DNA of 60,000 bases, taken from contig NC_088297.1 of the NCBI RefSeq assembly GCF_032854445.1, positions 22,829,127 to 22,889,126 on the forward strand, in the 5' to 3' direction. Position numbers and translations under genes: made by a program. How positions within the stretch are numbered: position 1 is the stretch's first letter; each line of letters starts with the position of its first letter. Shown here piece by piece: positions 57,576-60,000 of the stretch. The notes beneath the pieces were generated by a model that saw only the letters and a program-made list of their open reading frames with translations, searched no databases and had not been told where the DNA came from. This DNA is from Liolophura sinensis. Its lineage: Eukaryota > Mollusca > Polyplacophora > Chitonida > Chitonidae.

Positions 57576-58349
57576 TCCTTTCACATGTTACTTATGAGGG
57601 GACAACCCGGGCTGTCGCATATCTGTTAACAAATTTAAGTTTCATAAAAACAGGCTGAATGTTTTTACATTTCAATTTCCTTAACATCTCAGGGTGTGTT
57701 TTTCCTTGAAGTCCATAGCAAAACCAGTTTCACCACTCAGTTGTCAGTATTATTCTTCACAAAGACTCTTTCTCTTTCTTGTACAAGCGTTATTTGATTA
57801 CTACGTGTAGTCTTGAATTGAGCCCAAATATGGGCTCAACCCACAGAAAAAAGAGGGACCAAGGCTTGCTTTGTTTAAGAACAACCAAATGCAGAAATAA
57901 TGCACATATTTCTTTCTGTGTGCTAGTATATTCAACTCAGGGAAGTTTCCTAAGACCCACTAAAACACTGATTAGAGTCGCAATAGGCAGGCATGTTTGC
58001 CTGTTTGCCTGTTTGCCTGTTTACCTCTTCGACCCTATCATCGATGAAAATCCTAGGTATAACACCAAGCCGCTAAATGAACACAGAACATTAATATTTC
58101 TCTCCGAAATGCCTCTTGGCGTGTTTCTGTATTCACGAATGATCTTATTGACGAATAATTCACTTATATCTTCGATGGTCAAGTTTGTCAGTGGGAAAAG
58201 GATAGGTTACTTAACAAAAATTTGTAGCCAAGACAAAGAGCGGCGTTTGGATTCCAACTTCCAACCAGAGAACTTCCCTATCGGTTATCGATGGAACAAG
58301 AGCTATACTATTCTGATGCAGTATTCCCCAGGAGTAAATCCCTACTCAC

Positions 58350-58472
58350 CAGTCTGACAAGCGGAACCTTTCCATCCAGCCGCACAACTCTGGCATACAG
58401 GTTGGAAACACGATCTGGGGTTAAAGCAGTGACAATCCTCCCCACATTTCGTCGGTGAATCAGGGTCACACG
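58350..58472 (-). CDS. EGF-like exon a (most 5' exon seen)
   Basis: A 123-nt exon, 41 codons, phase 1 at both ends. It reads as one laminin/MEGF-type EGF-like module with eight cysteines, opening CDPDSPTKCGEDCHC and closing GWKGSACQT. The acceptor is TTTCTACATTTCAG and the donor is G|GTGAGT. It joins in frame to the exon at 54987 (codon GTT at the junction). Such modules are extracellular and usually serve adhesion or ligand binding. Immediately upstream in the gene is the 48-bp array, whose units resemble this exon's acceptor. The start codon is not visible, so this exon is either internal or belongs to an isoform or gene starting right of the window. Confidence 0.8.
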
Positions 58473-60000
58473 CTGAAATGTAGAAAACACGGTTCCCCTG
58501 ATTACATACATGACCACAGAGTGAAACATATGATACACGGTCACTCTGAGAACACACAAGACCACAGGCTAAAGCATGGGATACATGGTCACTCTAAAAA
58601 CACACAGGATCACAGGCTGAAATATAGGATACACGGTCACTTTATAAACACATAGGACCATAGGCTGAAAGATAGGATACACGGTCACTCTATAAACACA
58701 TAGGACCATAGGCTAAAAGATAGGATACACGGTCAATCTGAGAACACACAGGACCACAAGCTAAAGCATGGGATACACGATCACTCTGAGAACACACAGG
58801 ACCACAGGCTAAAGCATGGGATACACGGTCACTCTAAAAACACACAGGATGACAGACTGAAATATAGGATACACGGTCACTCTATAAACCCATAGGACCA
58901 TAGGCTGAAAGATAGGATACACGGTCACTCTATAAACACATAGGACCATAGGCTGAAAGATAGGATACATGTCACTCTGAGAACATACAGGACCACAGGC
59001 TAAAGCATGGGATACACGGTCACTCTAAAAACACACAGGACCACAGGCTAAAGCATGGGATACACGGTCACTCTGAGAACACACAGGACCACAGGCTAAA
59101 ACATGGTATACACGGTCACTCTAAAAACACACAGGATCACAGGCTGAAATATAGGATACACGGTCACTCTATAAACACATAGGACCATAGGCTGAAAGAT
59201 AGGATACACGGTCAATCTGAGAACACACAGGACCACAGGCTAAAGCATGGGATACACGGTCACTCTGAAAACACACAGGACCATAGGTTAAATTATGAGA
59301 TACACGGTCACTCTAAAAACACACAGGATCACAGGCTGAAATATAGGATACACGGTCACTCAAGAAACACATAGGACTACAGGCTAAAATGTAGGATACA
59401 CGGTCATTCTGAGAAAACACAGGACTACATGCTGAAACACAGGACTACATGCTGAAACATAGGATACACGGTCACATTGCAAACACACAAGACCACAGGC
59501 TAAATCATGCGATACACGGTCACTCTAGGAACACACAGGACCCCAGGCTGAAACACAGAATACATAATCAATCTGAGAACACACAGGACCACTACCTAAA
59601 GCATGGGATACACGATCACTCTAGGAACACATAGGACTACGAGTTAAAATATAGGATACACGGTAATTCTGAGAAAACACAGGACTGCATTCTGAAACAC
59701 AAGGCCACGTTCTGAAACAAAGAATACACCGTCACATAGCAAACACACAGGACTACAGGCTAAAGCATGGGATACATGGTCATTCTAAGAACACAAAGAG
59801 CCACAAGCTGAAACACAGGATACACGGTCACTCTGAGAACACACATGACCACAGGCTGAAACAGGCTAAAGCATGGGATGTACACAGGCTGAAACATATG
59901 ATACTCGGTCACTCTGCCAACACACAGGACCACAGGCTAAAGCATTGGATACATGTCACTCTGAGAACACACAGAACCACAGGTTAAAGCATGAGATACA
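58473..60000 (-). repeat. 48-bp minisatellite resembling exon a 3' splice site
   Basis: Tandem units, on the plus strand GATACACGGTCACTCTGAGA, ACACACAGGACCACAGGCTA, AAGCATGG. Variants with GGCTGAAATATAGG read on the minus strand as CCTATATTTCAG followed by CCTGTGATCCTG. The exon a boundary reads TTCTACATTTCAG followed by CGTGTGACCCTG; about 28 of 33 bases match by eye across the boundary and upstream CCGTGT. The array begins at this boundary and runs off the right edge; about 32 units are visible. Confidence 0.88.

Larger units (their letters stand above)
55125..58349 (-). other. Intron (or upstream region) between EGF exons a and b
   Basis: 3.2 kb holding the MITE-like element, a SINE fragment and the 44-bp minisatellite. 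If exon b is a first exon, its promoter would have to lie here, but no TATA box or start site can be named with confidence. Confidence 0.6.

Noticed and set aside
57779-58357. A 192-codon plus-strand open frame
   Set aside because: No recognisable domain; it overlaps antisense the end of EGF exon a, and its composition looks like chance. No splice or promoter support.

Overview
The window looks like animal nuclear DNA, most likely from a mollusc. Short phase-compatible exons with GT-AG splice sites are spread over long AT-rich introns. The introns are full of tRNA-derived SINE-like elements of a type I associate with molluscan genomes, two MITE-like palindromes and many minisatellites. I see no bacterial operon, no rRNA or tRNA gene, no CRISPR and no autonomous transposon. 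The mollusc call is inference from repeat style and domain content.

All convincing coding sequence lies on the minus strand and can be read as one very large gene running right to left. Its 5' part (58.5 to 44 kb) has six exons encoding seven laminin/MEGF-type EGF-like modules with eight cysteines each. Its 3' part (39.9 kb to the left edge) has 31 exons encoding immunoglobulin domains. All 37 exons join in frame by the phases of their visible splice sites, including the EGF-to-Ig junction (phase 1). Two single-base insertions in one copy of Ig2 are the only breaks. The joined reading frame is about 2,040 codons inside the window. The C-terminus lies beyond the left edge, and the start is uncertain: either upstream of the right edge, or at 55200 with a signal peptide.

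The Ig part is a tandem array of a segmental duplication. A unit of about 11.5 to 12.6 kb holds nine exons (named x1 to x9 here, 1,515 nt, exactly 505 codons, phase 1 in and phase 1 out) that encode five Ig domains. By motif comparison from memory they match Ig1, Ig2, Ig3, Ig4 and Ig6 of the L1CAM/neuroglian/NrCAM family, with no Ig5 equivalent. The window has three complete cassettes and the first four exons of a fourth. In repeat phase, copies start at about 1, 10478, 22552 and 35462, and the last stops abruptly near 39978. The three right-hand copies are nearly identical; the leftmost is more diverged. Length differences come mainly from two intronic minisatellites (42-bp and 39-bp units).

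The most unusual feature is how several repeats arose: they are amplified exon edges. A 4.4-kb array of 58-bp units (47.0-51.5 kb) is built from the last 34 nt of an EGF exon plus its 5' splice site and 24 nt of intron, so dozens of consensus donors are lined up downstream of the true one. A 48-bp array (58.5 kb to the right edge) resembles the 3' splice site and first exon bases of another EGF exon. Two Ig exons (x6 and x8) have small tandem duplications of their own 3' end and donor. Reading past the true donor hits an early stop in the three donor cases, so use of a decoy would truncate the protein. This exon-edge amplification, together with the EGF plus repeated L1-type Ig cassette design, is the main candidate for something undescribed.
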